A stretch of 64,000 bases of DNA. Source: Megascapheus bottae. Its lineage: Eukaryota > Chordata > Mammalia > Rodentia > Geomyidae. The position numbers were made by a program, and so were the translations under genes. Below, piece after piece: positions 13,277 through 26,251 of this stretch. The stretch spans positions 33,584,001-33,648,000 of the forward strand of contig JANJXV010000013.1 of NCBI GenBank assembly GCA_024803745.1, read 5' to 3'. Below the pieces are notes generated by a model. It ran no database searches. It saw only the letters and a list, made by a program, of their open reading frames with translations, and was not told the DNA's origin. Positions within the stretch are counted from its first letter, which is position 1. Every line of letters begins with the position of its first letter.

Positions 13277-15125
13277 CATGTGATTACAGGAGAATCTCAG
13301 GGAGGTGGTTTTAAGAGACAGGAATAATGAGAGCAGAGAAGGAAAGCAACCATCTTTTATGAAGAGGAACAAGTGAGATTAATGGCAGGGCATGTTCCAC
13401 AGTTGATCAGGAATCCACAGCAGACACTGTCTAGAAACACCTCGACATGCTTTCCAAAGACCTAATCATGTCCTGAGGGAAAGCCTCAGCTTCCACTAAC
13501 AGCAGAGGCAGTCAGTTCAACATTAACCTTTCTGTGAGGCCACTTCCACACCAAGAGCCCAACATGCCACCCAGAAAATGTAACCGAACATCAGGTTCAC
13601 TTTTCCCCTTGCCTAACTATTTTAAATGTCCTTGAACTGCATTTCTCCACCAGTTTTAATTTTATGGATTGTGGATTACGTTTACTGCTCAGCACTTCTT
13701 GCTCAACCCCAGACAATTGCAGACCTACTGAGTTGTTAACTCACATGGTCAGCATTAATGTCTGAGACTAGTTAGACCAAATGACTGTAGCATGGTGTGA
13801 TTAACACCTGGCCTTAGAGAGTCCCAATAAAATCAGCACTTTGGCTCTTTTTTTCTTTCTTTCTTTCTTTTTTTTCAACAAGCAAAACCCCCAGGGAATG
13901 TACATGTAATGGCTTGGGTTAACTGTGCTTGTCTTCGGAAGAGTTCAAATTTCTGCCCTAATCTTACTACTTCCTTATGCTGGGAAATTGCATTGGAATG
14001 CTATAGGATAGCTACTTCCTCCCCCATCTTGTAGATGGGTTCTCAAGTCCCAGAATAAAGACTGACTTCGTCCAAGTTATACAGGAAGTCAGTAAGTTAG
14101 CCTGTGGGGCTTGTTGTTGTCTTGATTTGGTTTGGTTTTAGTTCTTTCCTATGCCAAATCTCTTGAAAAATCAAAATTTCAAAAAATATTATTAATAGAC
14201 ATCCATAAAGTATGCATATCATACTAATCTTCAAGCTACAAGGGACCTTATTCTATTTGAGAGGAGTGCTATTCAGGCTGCTAAGATTGGGAGAGAAATT
14301 TTCTACCATCTTCACCGATTCGCTCTACCTCTTCCCTTTCACTGTTCGGGTGAGAGGGAGGAGGTTGACAAATTCCCAATATCAAAACCAGCTGTCAGAA
14401 CAACATAGGGTAATAGCCGTCCTTGTCAAATGCACCAATTAATCCACCTGACTGTCAATGTTGGGATAACTGATAGACTCTGCAATCTGACTGAGTAATG
14501 AAGGTCAAAGGCATTACCAAGTCCATTTCACCCCCCAACATGTCTTGTACTGGAACTGTGCCTGTCAGAGCTGCACAATATCAATAAACCAGTACAAAAA
14601 AACTTGATTTAAAAAAAAATCTTCATGTGAGCAGATGGAAGGGGCCTTCTTAGACAGCCGTTATCTGTTACATGGTAGCCAGTCCTCAGGAATATTACCA
14701 GGAAATATTCTAAGAAAAATGGCAGATATGTAAACATTCAGTCATTTATTTAGTTTTGTCTGCAGATAGGCTTCAACGAGTAACTTCTGGTTTGAGATTC
14801 CATTTAAATATGCAATAGGTAGCCTTAGGTAGAAGTGGAAATAAGAAGGCTGAATCAACAAAATTTCAGTGAAATTATTTGATAGGAAATGCTCCTTATT
14901 CCTGTGACTGGATAAGCCAATGATTGCTATGCAATGGAAATACTGTCATGGCTAGAGATAAAACAGTGATAATTATATAAACTATGGAATTCCAGAGTGA
15001 GGGCCATAGTGATGAAGTATTGGCAGAGAGTATAAGGATAGTTCAGGGCCTGGTAGGTTCCTTAGAAAATCTCAGTGTCATGATTCATCTACCTACTCTT
15101 TTTAAGTGCTTTGCTGGAGAAACAA

Positions 15126-15126
<1 letters not shown>

Positions 15127-15174
<48 letters not shown>
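15127..15174. repeat. (TG)24 microsatellite
   Basis: An uninterrupted TG run within otherwise unique intergenic sequence. Confidence 0.98.
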
Positions 15175-15175
<1 letters not shown>

Positions 15176-15287
15176 CAACGAATACTAGAATGTATTTTCA
15201 ATTTTCTTTTTAAAAGTGTATATACACATATAACTCTGTTTTCATTCTTACAAAAATCTTATGAGGTAGATTTAAGAGAATAATTTT

Positions 15288-15372
15288 CTGCAGTCCAAGG
15301 GTTTGAACTCAGGACCTTGCACTTTTTAGGTAAATTCTTTACCACTTGAGCCACAACTTCAGCCTCCCCCCA
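15288..15372 (-). mobile_element. Monomeric ID-like SINE, minus strand
   Basis: A single tRNA-like unit in reverse: GGGTTTGAACTCAGGACCTT (B box side) and TCTTTACCACTTGAGCCACA (A box side). It is adjacent to the dimeric SINE at 15425 but separated by unique bases. Confidence 0.65.
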
Positions 15373-15424
15373 AAATCACTTTTAATGTTCTCAGATTTCG
15401 GGCAAAAATAGGGACATTCAGGGG

Positions 15425-15621
15425 ATTTTTTTTTTGCCAGTCCTGGGCTTAGACTCAGGGCCTGAGCACTATCCTTGGGTTTTTCTCAAGTCTAGTGCTC
15501 TACCACTTGATCCACAGCACCACTTCTGGCTTTTTTCTATGTATGTGGTACCGAGGAATCGAACCTGGGTCTTCGTGCATGCTAGGCAAGCAGTCTTACC
15601 ACTAGGCCAAACTTCTGGCCC
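15425..15621 (-). mobile_element. Dimeric ID-like SINE, minus strand
   Basis: The T run at 15425-15435 is the reversed A tail. It is followed by GCCAGTCCTGGGCTTAGACT, CTACCACTTGATCCACAGCA, then GAGGAATCGAACCTGGGTCT (reverse B box) and TAGGCAAGCAGTCTTACCAC (reverse A box). CAGGGGAT occurs on both sides and may be the target-site duplication. Confidence 0.85.
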
Positions 15622-16159
15622 CACAGGGGATCATTTTTTAATAGTCCAAGTAAAAAGAAAATTACTAAGGTTGGGAGGGTGAAGATCTTTAGAATTTCTC
15701 TTAGAAGCACTGAAAATGGCCAACTCAATCTTTTTCCTATTGCTCTTTCCAAAACAGAAAGGTTCTTTCTTGCTGGGAGAAGGGCTAAACATTCAGCCCA
15801 TTAGTGAGGTACTGACAGAAGAGAGAAAGGGGAGAAGGGTGAAATAGCACTAGGCTGATGGTGGGATGGGATAGGTTTAGCTTTTCAGGAGTGTTTGAGG
15901 AGAGACAGGAGCCAAGCAGAAAGTAAATTGAGTGGGTGGAGAAAGGGCAAAGATTGATTAAATATTGCTGTAAACTGAGTATTTAAACCTTCTTTAATGG
16001 TGTTTGTAGAATAGCAGCAAACACTGGAGTATATTTTTGAGCTACCTTTTGAGTTATTGAAATCAGTGCTTATTATCCGTGGCATTACTCTAAAATGGAA
16101 ATACATAATCTCTCCATTCATTAGGATTAGTGTTGAAATACTATCTATTTAAGGACAAG

Positions 16160-16240
16160 GCTATCAGAACTCAGAGAAATTACACAGTTTACCAATGGCT
16201 TTCAGTGCATTTATGGAACTGAGATTTATCAGGGGAAAAA
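16160..16240 (-). mobile_element. MIR-like fragment, minus strand
   Basis: CAGAACTCAGAGAAATTACA and a following TGGAACTGAGATTT recall the reversed MIR core. A similar weak stretch lies at 16470-16565. Confidence 0.35.
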
Positions 16241-17924
16241 CTACCTCTTTTTATTTTTCCATTTTGGAGTAGTTCCATTTATAGAATTTTTCTTAATCAA
16301 CTAAACCATTTTTTCTTTAGAGTCCTTCAATTTCAAGCTTCTATTTTTCTTTCAGTAATACTTTCAAAAACGGAATGTATATTCAAGCAAATTATTTGAC
16401 TTGAAATTTCTCAACCTTCATCCCCAGGTAAGCATTATAATCTGATACCCAGAAGCAAAAGTAGAGGTTTCAAAAGATAAAGGAACTTGGTCAAGGTTAC
16501 TATATACAGTTATCATACTGCTAAGTCAGTTCTTAGACCTAACTCTGCTTAGCTCTAAGCTTCTGTATCCCTTCTTTTTTTAATGGCTAATATTTAATAC
16601 TCCAGCTAAATGCAAATTGTTACTGTTGAGAAGGGAAGGATCTCAGATTTTGTCCAGAAAAATTGTAGGCATCTTTGTCACATTGCCTGTTTCCTTTCTG
16701 GTATTTTGGTTTACCTGCTGGCATAAAATGCCCACACCATTAGAATAACCCGTGGGCTTACAAGAGGAAAATGCGGAACCAAGGAGTGAGCCGTGAACCC
16801 CAGGCGGGCTGGGGTGTAGGGGATCTGGTATTTGGATTAGCTTGCTTCCAGCAGCCTGATTGATAAGCTGGGATTTGTCCAGGCAGGCGGTCTTCAATTT
16901 GGATTTGTCAGGATCAGGAAGATTTGTTTTCTTCTTTAGTAATATAAAGCATGGGCTAGGTTCAATGTAAGGTTTGTTCACCTTGGCATGGGTCTTTAAA
17001 AAGATGACAATGTTTCTCAAGCTACCCAGCTAAGGAAGCACAGTGATTTGTCTCATGTCTCTCAATGGAATTACAATTTCTCCAAAAGTAGGTCACTTTT
17101 CTTTCTTTCCATACTTCATTATGAGATCTTATAGTGATATTTTATGATATCCAGAAAGAAAAAAAATCAAGAGACAAACACAGTGGATCCTATTCTATTT
17201 TTTTGCTCCCAAAGATGAGGACTATGAGCTCTCATAAATGCATCAACGTCCTTGTGTCAATGGAAAAAAACAAACAGATATTTGGTACTCAGTGAAATTG
17301 CTCATCCCTAATGCCTCACTTCAAGAGGCTTTTATTTCCTTTCCTTTTATTTTTACATTGGCCAACTAAATTCGTCATGTTCAGGAGCTTGACTGTGTTG
17401 TCCTGCGAGGACATCACATCCATCAATTAATGCTTCTGCCTTCTGTGCTAAAGGAATTACCTCCAAGTTCATCTTGATGAATTTTTCTCTCTACCTCATT
17501 ACCCCAGCTAGATACAGCAGAGACTTTCCATGTTTAATGGTGGCCCATCTTACACACATTCTGATTCTTCTGAATGCACACATGCCTATTTAGAGAGGCC
17601 CCTAACCTTCCATTGACTATTTTTTGCAGTAGAAACATTTAAATTACAACAGCAATGCATGTCCCTTGTAAAATAAAATCAAGCAGTATATATGTGTCTT
17701 TTTTATTCAGAGAAAATCTTGAATAGATTTTTCAGAACACAGCAATATTGCATATAGATATATAATGAATAATTGTAACTTAGGCTTTTTTTCATCTACT
17801 TTTTCCAAATCTGTTTGTGTAGTAATAAGATGGACATTAGTAACAGGCAGTTTATACTGTTTATTGCTTAATAAAATCCTCACATTTTTAGAATGCATTT
17901 AACTTTTAAAGCACATTTACATTT

Positions 17925-18080
17925 AATTTCTTAATTGTTCCTCAGATGGGCTTATGCAGTCTTATTAACTGAAAGCCTTATTAGGCTTTCTGCACTGATT
18001 GCTGAGGTAAATGTCTAATGTGTTTCTGTGATATTTGCATATTTTAGGCTATTCTAATTGATTGCAGAATTTATGCCATC
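17925..18080. promoter_or_regulatory. Possible conserved non-coding element
   Basis: This motif-dense stretch contains an 8-bp-arm hairpin (GAAAGCCT-TATT-AGGCTTTC, 17971-17990), an octamer ATTTGCAT (18033-18040) and TAATTGATTG soon after. It is free of repeats. Enhancer function is a guess that only alignment or reporter data could test. Confidence 0.3.
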
Positions 18081-18465
18081 CCTGTTTCTACCTGGTGTAT
18101 GGAGTGTGGTTGAGAATATTTGTATAAAATTTTGTACTCTAGTTTTATTTTCTGGATAAGTACCAGTACTTATTGCTGAGCTATATAAAAGGCTTTCTTG
18201 CCTTCTTAAGTAGAGTATATTACCCATAACCAAACTATTTCTTTAGGATGCAAGATCATCAATATGTCACTGTTTATTAGTTTCTTGTACATTTTACTAC
18301 CAGTTTTGAGACTCCAAACCTATCTTTCCCCCTACCCAATGGAGCTAGACATTAATTTAATTGTTTGAAGATTTGAAATTTCTGCTTTCAGGAAAATAGT
18401 GACAATTAGTAGTATCCATTTATTCCAGCAAACCTCCATATGGAATATCTATTTATTTATTTATT

Positions 18466-18664
18466 TTTTATTTTTTTGCCAGTCGTGGGCTTGGGCTCAG
18501 GGTCTGAGCACTGCCCTTGGGCTTTCTCAAGGCTAGAGCTCTACCACTTGAGACATAGCACCACTTCTGGCTTTTTTTTTCTATGTATGTGGTACTGAGG
18601 AATCGAACCCGGGCCTTTGTGCATGCTAGGCAAACACTCTACCACTAGGCCAAACTCCCAGCCC
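18466..18664 (-). mobile_element. Dimeric ID-like SINE with target-site duplication, minus strand
   Basis: A T-rich reversed tail leads to GCCAGTCGTGGGCTTGGGCT, CTACCACTTGAGACATAGCA, GAGGAATCGAACCCGGGCCT and CTACCACTAGGCC. The flanks TGGAATATCTATTT (18441-18454) and TGGAATGTCTATTT (18665-18678) differ at one base and mark the insertion. Confidence 0.86.
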
Positions 18665-18899
18665 TGGAATGTCTATTTTATGTTTTGTAGATGTCACCAT
18701 GATTATAGAAAGCAAAAGCACCAACCACCCTACTTCACAGGAATTATAAAATCTTATTTTTCTGATCTAGGTCCTCTGGAATCTTGTTTTAAATTTGCTT
18801 CTGTAAAGGTATATAAAGGTAATGTGATGCATTTACAGTCAAATATACAAACAAAATGTGTGAACTATGAAAGTATAAGCTATAAAAGTATAAGAAGGT

Positions 18900-19060
18900 A
18901 TAGCTGGGCACAGTGTCTCATAATCATGATTCAAAGCCAACTTGGGCAGAAAAATCCATGAGATTTTTTTAAATCAAAAATAGAACTACAACTCAACTGG
19001 TAGTGTGCTAGCAAAAAACTCAAGGACAGCACTCAGGCCCATAGTTTAAGCTCCACGACC
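18900..19060 (+). mobile_element. B1/ID composite SINE, degraded
   Basis: The sequence starts AGCTGGGCACAGTGTCTCAT, continues ATTCAAAGCCAACTTGGGCA and then the ID-like module AACTCAACTGGTAGTGTGCT, ending CAGGCCCATAGTTTAAGCTC. It is followed by the (CA)n repeat, which may have grown from its tail. Confidence 0.65.
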
Positions 19061-19096
19061 AGAGCATGTACTCATACATGGGCACATGCATACGTC

Positions 19097-19099
<3 letters not shown>

Positions 19100-19147
<48 letters not shown>

Positions 19148-19163
19148 ACACTCACACACACTC
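19100..19163. repeat. (CA)n microsatellite
   Basis: About 20 CA units followed by CTCACACACA repeats; it abuts the tail of a composite SINE. Confidence 0.97.
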
Positions 19164-19524
19164 AGCTCTTTAATTCTCCATTTGTACTATTCGGTAATTT
19201 TTATGTAGTTTAGATAGTATCAGATTTGGCATCAAGTAGGGGCATTGTTTAAATTGAATTTGTTTTTCTCAATCATATTCCAAGTCCATTTTAGAGAAGG
19301 CATCCCTCCATGTTCTTGTCATAAAAGGAGACATTTCTGAAAATGTAAACAGAAGTGGAGACTGAACCAAATTTCACCTTAGTTGCTTATTCTATGTACT
19401 TCTCACCAGACCCACAGACTAACAACTTGTTCCAAAATGATATATTGTATGTAAGGTTTATATCTCTTTGTAGAACATCCAATAGCTTTTGAAAATACGG
19501 ATGAGACTTAATTACCTTCTTCCT

Positions 19525-19556
19525 TATTAAGCAGGTGCCCTATTAAGCAGGTGCCC
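19525..19556. repeat. Exact 16-bp tandem duplication
   Basis: TATTAAGCAGGTGCCC occurs twice in direct succession without mismatch. Confidence 0.95.
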
Positions 19557-19924
19557 TACGTGAATCTATTAACATCAAATCCTATTAGACAAAGAACTGA
19601 AGCAAAATCGTGTAATGTGTATATAAGACAGTCATTAAATATAGCAAAAGACATGGTAGCCATTTCAATGAACAAGAGGTGTGAATGCTGTTTTCAAACC
19701 TTCAACCTTTATAAGTGTCCTAGATATTAGCTTTGAGTCATGGTCCACTAGCTGGACTATAAATCAATGTTAATACAGCATGAATTCAACATGAACTTGC
19801 CCCCAACATGAAGTTGTCGTGGGCCTCCTGTCTAGGGGTCTGGTCTCTTGTGGCTCAGGTTTCCCATTTTATCTTTGGTTTTCTAAGTCTTTGTGATGAG
19901 TGGTGGCAAAGAGCTCTATGCATG

Positions 19925-20300
19925 TTGTTCTTTTGGCCTAAACACTTCTTTCTCAGACCTTCTTGTGAGTGCCTCATCATTTAGGTCTTCATTCACATGC
20001 TTTCCTTTCTAATAGAGAATTTTTCTTTCATTCTTCTTCCTTTTACTTATCTGATCTTCAGCACCCAAGTCAACCTATTCCATTATTCTATTTTATTTTT
20101 TGTTCCCCACAAGACTTACCAAAACTTGAAATCCTATTTTCTACTTAATGGCTTCTATTTTGTTTTCTGTCTATTCCAATGAAATATGAGTTCTAGAAAG
20201 GCAAAGTATTTTACATTCTCATACTCTTCCCAGCACTTAAAACAGGGCTTAGCCTATAGTTGGGGCTTCACTTTTGGTTATTCAACAAATACATAGAACT
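19925..20300 (+). mobile_element. L2 LINE 3' fragment
   Basis: The sequence follows the degenerate outline of the L2 3' end. It has a pyrimidine-rich stretch with TTACCAAAACTTGAAATCC, then TATGAGTTCTAGAAAGGCAA, then CCCAGCACTTAAAACAGGGC, and ends near TTCAACAAATAC. It is ancient and non-coding. The call is by recalled consensus shape only. Confidence 0.65.
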
Positions 20301-20635
20301 TAAATCAAATGAATTTTATTAACTTCCATTCTGATTCAGAATTTATTCTGTCCTGTAGTTCATTCATAATAGTCGAATCCTTCTGGTGAAATCAGTTGGA
20401 TTTCAGACTCACTTTTATCTCAACGGAGGTTGAATATCCCTTATTCAAAACAATCAAGAACAGAAAATGTTCAGAATTGAATTTTAGAATATTTGAATAT
20501 ACATCAATATACACATATAAATAATAGGATATGTTGGAGTGGACTTAAGTCTAAATGTAAAACTCACTTTTATTTATTATGTACCCTACATACCTATCCT
20601 AAAGGTAATACAAGTTGAAGACTAAGTTTTGTTTT

Positions 20636-20878
20636 GTTTTGTTGTTTGTTTTCTATTGTAGGGCTTGAACTCACGGCCTGGGCTTTGTCCCTGAGACTCT
20701 CTGTGCTCAGTGCTAGCCCTCTACCACTTGAGCCACAGTGCCATTTTCGGTTTTTGAGTGGAGAACTGGAGATAAGTGTCGTACAGAGACTTTTCTACCC
20801 AGGCTGGCTTTGAACCACAATCCTCAGATTCAGTCTCCTGAGTACCTAGGATTACAGGTGTCAGACCAACACCCGGCT
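20636..20878 (-). mobile_element. B1/ID composite SINE, minus strand
   Basis: In plus-strand order it has an ID-like unit reversed (GGGCTTGAACTCACGGCCTG, CTCTACCACTTGAGCCACAG) and then a 7SL/B1-like unit reversed (CCCAGGCTGGCTTTGAACCA, CTGAGTACCTAGGATTACAG). The ID part is the same module that forms the right unit of the dimeric SINEs elsewhere in the window. Confidence 0.8.
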
Positions 20879-21939
20879 AATTTTGTATATTTTGGGGAGT
20901 CACTCATCACAAGGCCAGATGTGGAATTTTCTACTTGTAGCATCATATCTGTGCTCTAAAATTTTCATTCTTTCAGAGTTCATATTTTTAGACTAGGCAT
21001 GTTCAAGTTGAGAGCAGCTCAAACCACACTAGGTCTTTGTCGGGTGACCCACAGACACAGTCAAGGGGAGCTCTGCTCTCCAAAATCCCTATGTACACTA
21101 TCACTGTGGCTGAAATGAAAACTCTGGAATAATTCTATATCCACATTTTCCCAAAACCTGTAAGTAGGTGCCATGTGCTCGTACAAATTCACCAAAGTAA
21201 ACTTATTCTGAAAACAATCATCTATCAGACACTGGGGATAAACAGGTTCTCAGGGAGAGACAGGAAACAAGACTGGTCTCATTTCTGCTGACCGTGTGTG
21301 GTAAGGCGACTGAGGGAAAGGGAGTTGAAGAATTTGAGCAAAGGGCCAGGACCAGAGAGTGTGTGTGGGTGTCCCCCCCTTAATACCTGAGGGCTAAAAA
21401 ATTTCCTGTCTGTGGAAACATATGCAGATACTTTGCTAACCATGCCAGCTTCTCTGGGGTTTTGCAGGGCTCAGTTCTATTCCATTTCTTTTCATTTTGT
21501 TTACAGTCAGCAATTCTAGTTGGAGCCCCATTTGCCAAAGAAATTTCCAAGGTGCCCTCTTTTCCTCCAGCTCCTGAGTCTACTTCACCCCACACGGTGA
21601 CACTGACAGCCTTCCAGCAAGTAAATACCCAGACCTAGCTTTCAGAGTTCAGAGGTGGGAACCAGCAGGGGTGGGGAGGCCATGTCCAGTCCTTGGCAGA
21701 TGCCCGACAATAAGCAACAATGAGCAGGCTGGCTTTGTGGGAGGAAGGTGGGAGCTGGGGTATGCCCAGCTGGAAGCCGCCCGTAATTTAACACTCGCAG
21801 ATGGAGACTGAGGGTGATATGATACCCCCAGCTGTCTACCACTGCTGCCTCTGAGGCCCCCACTCGGCTGCATGAGTCTCGAGATGCCTTGGGAAGGGGC
21901 TAGTGCGGGTGGGGGCTGCCTAATAAAGCAGCTGGTCTA

Positions 21940-22580
21940 TTAGAAGATAAGCTTTGTGGAGAATCACACAATCATCCTGAATCCCCCTAATCCCAAACTT
22001 TATTGCCCTAGATAATAAGCTTTGGTGTCGACTCTCCATTGAAATATGGAATTGTCTGCAGGCTGGGAGGCACCTGCTGTGTCACTCAGCTCTAGGGCTG
22101 GCAGGCGAGGACGGCCGCACACAATTTAGGGGCAGGTGCACTGCTCCCTGCTTCGGTTCCCAGAGGGAAGGGGAATGACCAAGGCTGGACAGGCACTCTC
22201 CCACAGAGCATTCCAGGCTGTGCCTAAGAAGATCCTGTTTGGTGTGAGAATGTTCTCTCTCTGAGACTGTTTTGAGGACTTGGGAGAGAAGGCACTGGAG
22301 GGAATGTTTTGTCACTGAGGCTTAGATACTTTACAACTGTTTCTGGGCACAATGTTGTGGTCTGCAACTGAGGCACAGGACAGGTTCTTCTTGTGTCGGT
22401 CCTCTCCTTTCTTACCTGTATGTCTACCTGGTGAGCTTGCCTGACTGCTCTTCCTATGGCCTTCTAACTCCCCACCTAGGAGAGGGGCCTTCATTTCTGT
22501 TCATGTGCTTTTCAAGTTCTTGATTAATCCCTGGGTTGTGGCCTGAGAGATGCTAATTAATCAAATTAGCAATTAACTGC
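21940..22580. promoter_or_regulatory. Possible enhancer-like cluster of homeodomain and GATA-type motifs
   Basis: The segment contains ATAAGCTTTG twice (21947-21956 and 22015-22024), CTAATCCC, AGATAA, GATTAATCC (22522-22530) and the inverted repeat GCTAATT-AATCA-AATTAGC (22552-22570) followed by CAATTAAC. The sites are short and common, so the support is clustering and lack of repeats only. Confidence 0.3.
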
Positions 22581-22584
22581 TTCT

Positions 22585-22672
22585 GTACCTATCTCCTTCA
22601 GTAGACCTGGAAGTCTTTGAAGGCGGGAGCCATGTCTGATTCATCTTTTTGTCCTCAGTACCTTGGAAATCC
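22585..22672 (+). mobile_element. Short L2-like 3' fragment
   Basis: The segment with GACCTGGAAGTCTTTGAAGG and GGAGCCATGTCTGATTCATC resembles the last part of L2. It immediately precedes the large GA satellite. Confidence 0.45.
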
Positions 22673-22681
22673 TTAAAAGGT

Positions 22682-23311
<630 letters not shown>

Positions 23312-26251
23312 CTAGAAGAAATCTAAGTTCATGTGAAATGGAATCCTAGGTGGCACTGAGAACAATGAGGCAGATCTACACATGGGGAATCAACTCCAAA
23401 CCACATCATTAGGCAAAAGTAATTAGGGCAAGGTATTAATGTTAGGAATGTTATCATGTAAAAGAAAATTAGACTGGTATGAAGTTGCCTTTGGGAAGGA
23501 TACTTGGAAAGGTGTTAGAATAGGTTAGAATAGCCATTAGAATACACTTATTCTAATAGGTATAGTATGTGTATTAGATATACAATGTCCACATTTTGAT
23601 GTACTATACCAATTAGAACAGGCATATTCTAATACATATATGTATGTTTTATCCTGCACTTTGTAAAACTACAATTTCTAGATATTGCATTTTTAAAAGG
23701 TGGATCACATATCCTTTGAACATGACAAACAATACATACTGTGTACACTCAGTTTTGTTTCACTCCTCTTATTCCTGGTACAAATGTGATCTAGAACATT
23801 CAGGTGTGTCTTCCCAAGGGCCTGTGCAACGTAGAAAGTATAAGATGTACATTCTCTTGATGAGCATAGGAATTCATTTATCAGTGAGCTACATATCTAG
23901 ATGTGAAGCTTGCATGACACAATGCAAGGAACTGCTGCCTGTTCAACCATGAGTGACTATCAGTGCTAAGAAACGGAAGTGGCATTTTAAGAGTAGTAAA
24001 TCTGGCAGTAAACATCTTTGAAGAAAATGATCAAAAAAAAGGAAAAGGATCACATTTTCCCCAATATGTGAAATGTTCAAAATCCCACCTACCATATCCT
24101 TTCTTCTCTTTTCTGCTCCTTCCTTCTTAGATTATAGAGATTCCCCCTACAGAAGATTTGCCTTCCTTCAAATGAACATGACTTAAATTATTTGGTTCCC
24201 ACTTTGATGGTATATTGATTACTTCCCCATTCCCATAAACCACCCCTTGGCACCTCTCTGACGAACCAACTGCACTAGATTAAATTAAGAGCACACTTGG
24301 CTCTTAACACAGCCCCTCCTCCAAGCAGTTGTCTTGCAGAAGTGATTCATGAGTTTAGTTTATGACCCTTGTGAACTTCAATAAGGAAAACGGACCCCTT
24401 TCTCCAACAGAGTCCTTAGGTTTCTTAGACTTGATTGGGGGAAATTTAATTAAGGTCATGTATACTACTAAGTACAATTTATAGATTGTGAGAACAAGCA
24501 CACTGTTTGCCAAGTGAAGAGCTCAACACAAGCAGAAATAGCCAATGTTCACATTTAAGAAAACTATTCATCAAAGGCCAGTGTGTAGGAAGGGTTCTTG
24601 TAGTCCCCTTGTTAAGCTTCTATGACAATTTTATGTCTACATTTTCAATGACTAAACATGTGAAATTAGGCTTGCGATAAGTCTGAATTGGCCAAAGAAG
24701 ATCTCACAAATCCTTAATGGTTTCCTTTGCATATCCTATCATGCACTATGCCCTCATAATCTTGTTTCTTTGGAACCTGCACTACCATTTCTCTGTTATT
24801 TCTCTGCTGACTTCAGTTGCCCTGACTCTGCCTTAGGAAGTGCCTCAGAAGTTGAAACAGGAATCTGCTTTTTTAGAAACTGACTTGGATAGATAGGACA
24901 AACTTAGTTTTAGGAACTCCCATCTAAATTCCCCATATGGCAGGATAATATCACACAAGAATCTGGGAGAATAGAATAGAATTTAATGGTCAAATGCACA
25001 GTTCCCAAACCCATTGGTACCCAGAAGTCAACAGAAAAAAACCACATCTTCATGACCTGCCCCTCCCCATGCAACTATCTTTTAAGGATTTTTTTTTTCG
25101 GTCATGAATTCAAATGTTATAGTCCACATTAAATATTTTGCTAATTCGTCTTGAATGCAGGTAAGTCATTGGTGCATTCTTATATTTTGCAGATATTCAA
25201 TTAAATACTAAGTTCAATTCTCAGTTTTCCCTTACACATTTTAAAAGACCCAGAGGATATTTTCTTTTCCCAGATCTCACACATCATTACACCTAATTAT
25301 TTGGGTTCCTGACCAAGCTGACCAACGGATAAAAAGAGGCTGACCCCATCCTGTGGCTTTGGAGTCTATGGTAACACAAGATTCTGAGGCATGGGACTTC
25401 CACTGATTACACAGGGGTAATCTCCAAAGGGTGTGAAACAATGACACACTAACCCTGCTCTGAACTTCACATGAATACTCTTCCAGTTAGCCTCAAATGA
25501 GTAAAAAGCCACCTCCCCAAAGGAGTGCATTACAACAACAGAGTATTTACTTCTTACGGTTCTGTGGCTTGGCTCTGAGGCTGCTCGGATAGTTTCTTTC
25601 TTGGTTCATTCAAGCAGCTGCCTTCAGCAAAAGGCTAGCAGTACTCTATGGACAAACCCTTCCCCATGTTCGGCTGGTGGCTCAGTTGCCTAACTTCTCT
25701 TCAATGGTGTCGGAAGACCAGTTTTCTTCCACGTTGCCTCAAGGAAAAAAATTCAAAGAGGATGGAATTGGGTTGTCCAAAGCATTTCGTACTATGAGCC
25801 CAGTGTCAAGTGGGTTGGTTTGAACTTTATCTTTGGATGGGACAAGTGGCAAACTTCTGTGCAAAAGGGCATGAACAATGGAAGGGATTTTCAAACATTA
25901 AACAATATACCACCCCCACACCACAGAAAAGCAGGAGAAGAAAATAAAGCCATCAAAGAATCTAGGAAATCAGGTCTGAATCACAGGTTCTGCAACTCTG
26001 ATAACTTTTGTAAATGGGCTGTACTGGGAAAGCACCTCAGCAGCTTTTTGGCTCAGTGATCTGACAAAGGCTGAAGAAGAAATAGCCTCTTAGATTCCAG
26101 CTGCTCATCTCATTCTCCATGTATTATTGCTCAGGCTATTTTCTGGAAGTAACAATAAACCTGGCCTCGGGATCTTCACCAAGAAAATCCAGTTCAGGTA
26201 CCCAACTTTGTCAAAGGAGCCGTGGTCTCTGAATAAAACTATGAATAGGTC

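Larger units (their letters stand above)
11660..22584. other. Intergenic region between the RPL5 pseudogene and the GA satellite
   Basis: It contains the listed SINEs, an L2 copy, microsatellites and two motif-dense stretches. A pyrimidine run lies near 13850-13875. The stretches 12000-13200, 13280-15100, 16570-17920 and 19170-19920 show nothing I recognise. No coding exon was found on either strand. Confidence 0.6.

Noticed and set aside
21300..22500. Possible CpG island or promoter
   Set aside because: The region is somewhat richer in G and C but has few CpG dinucleotides and no associated exon.
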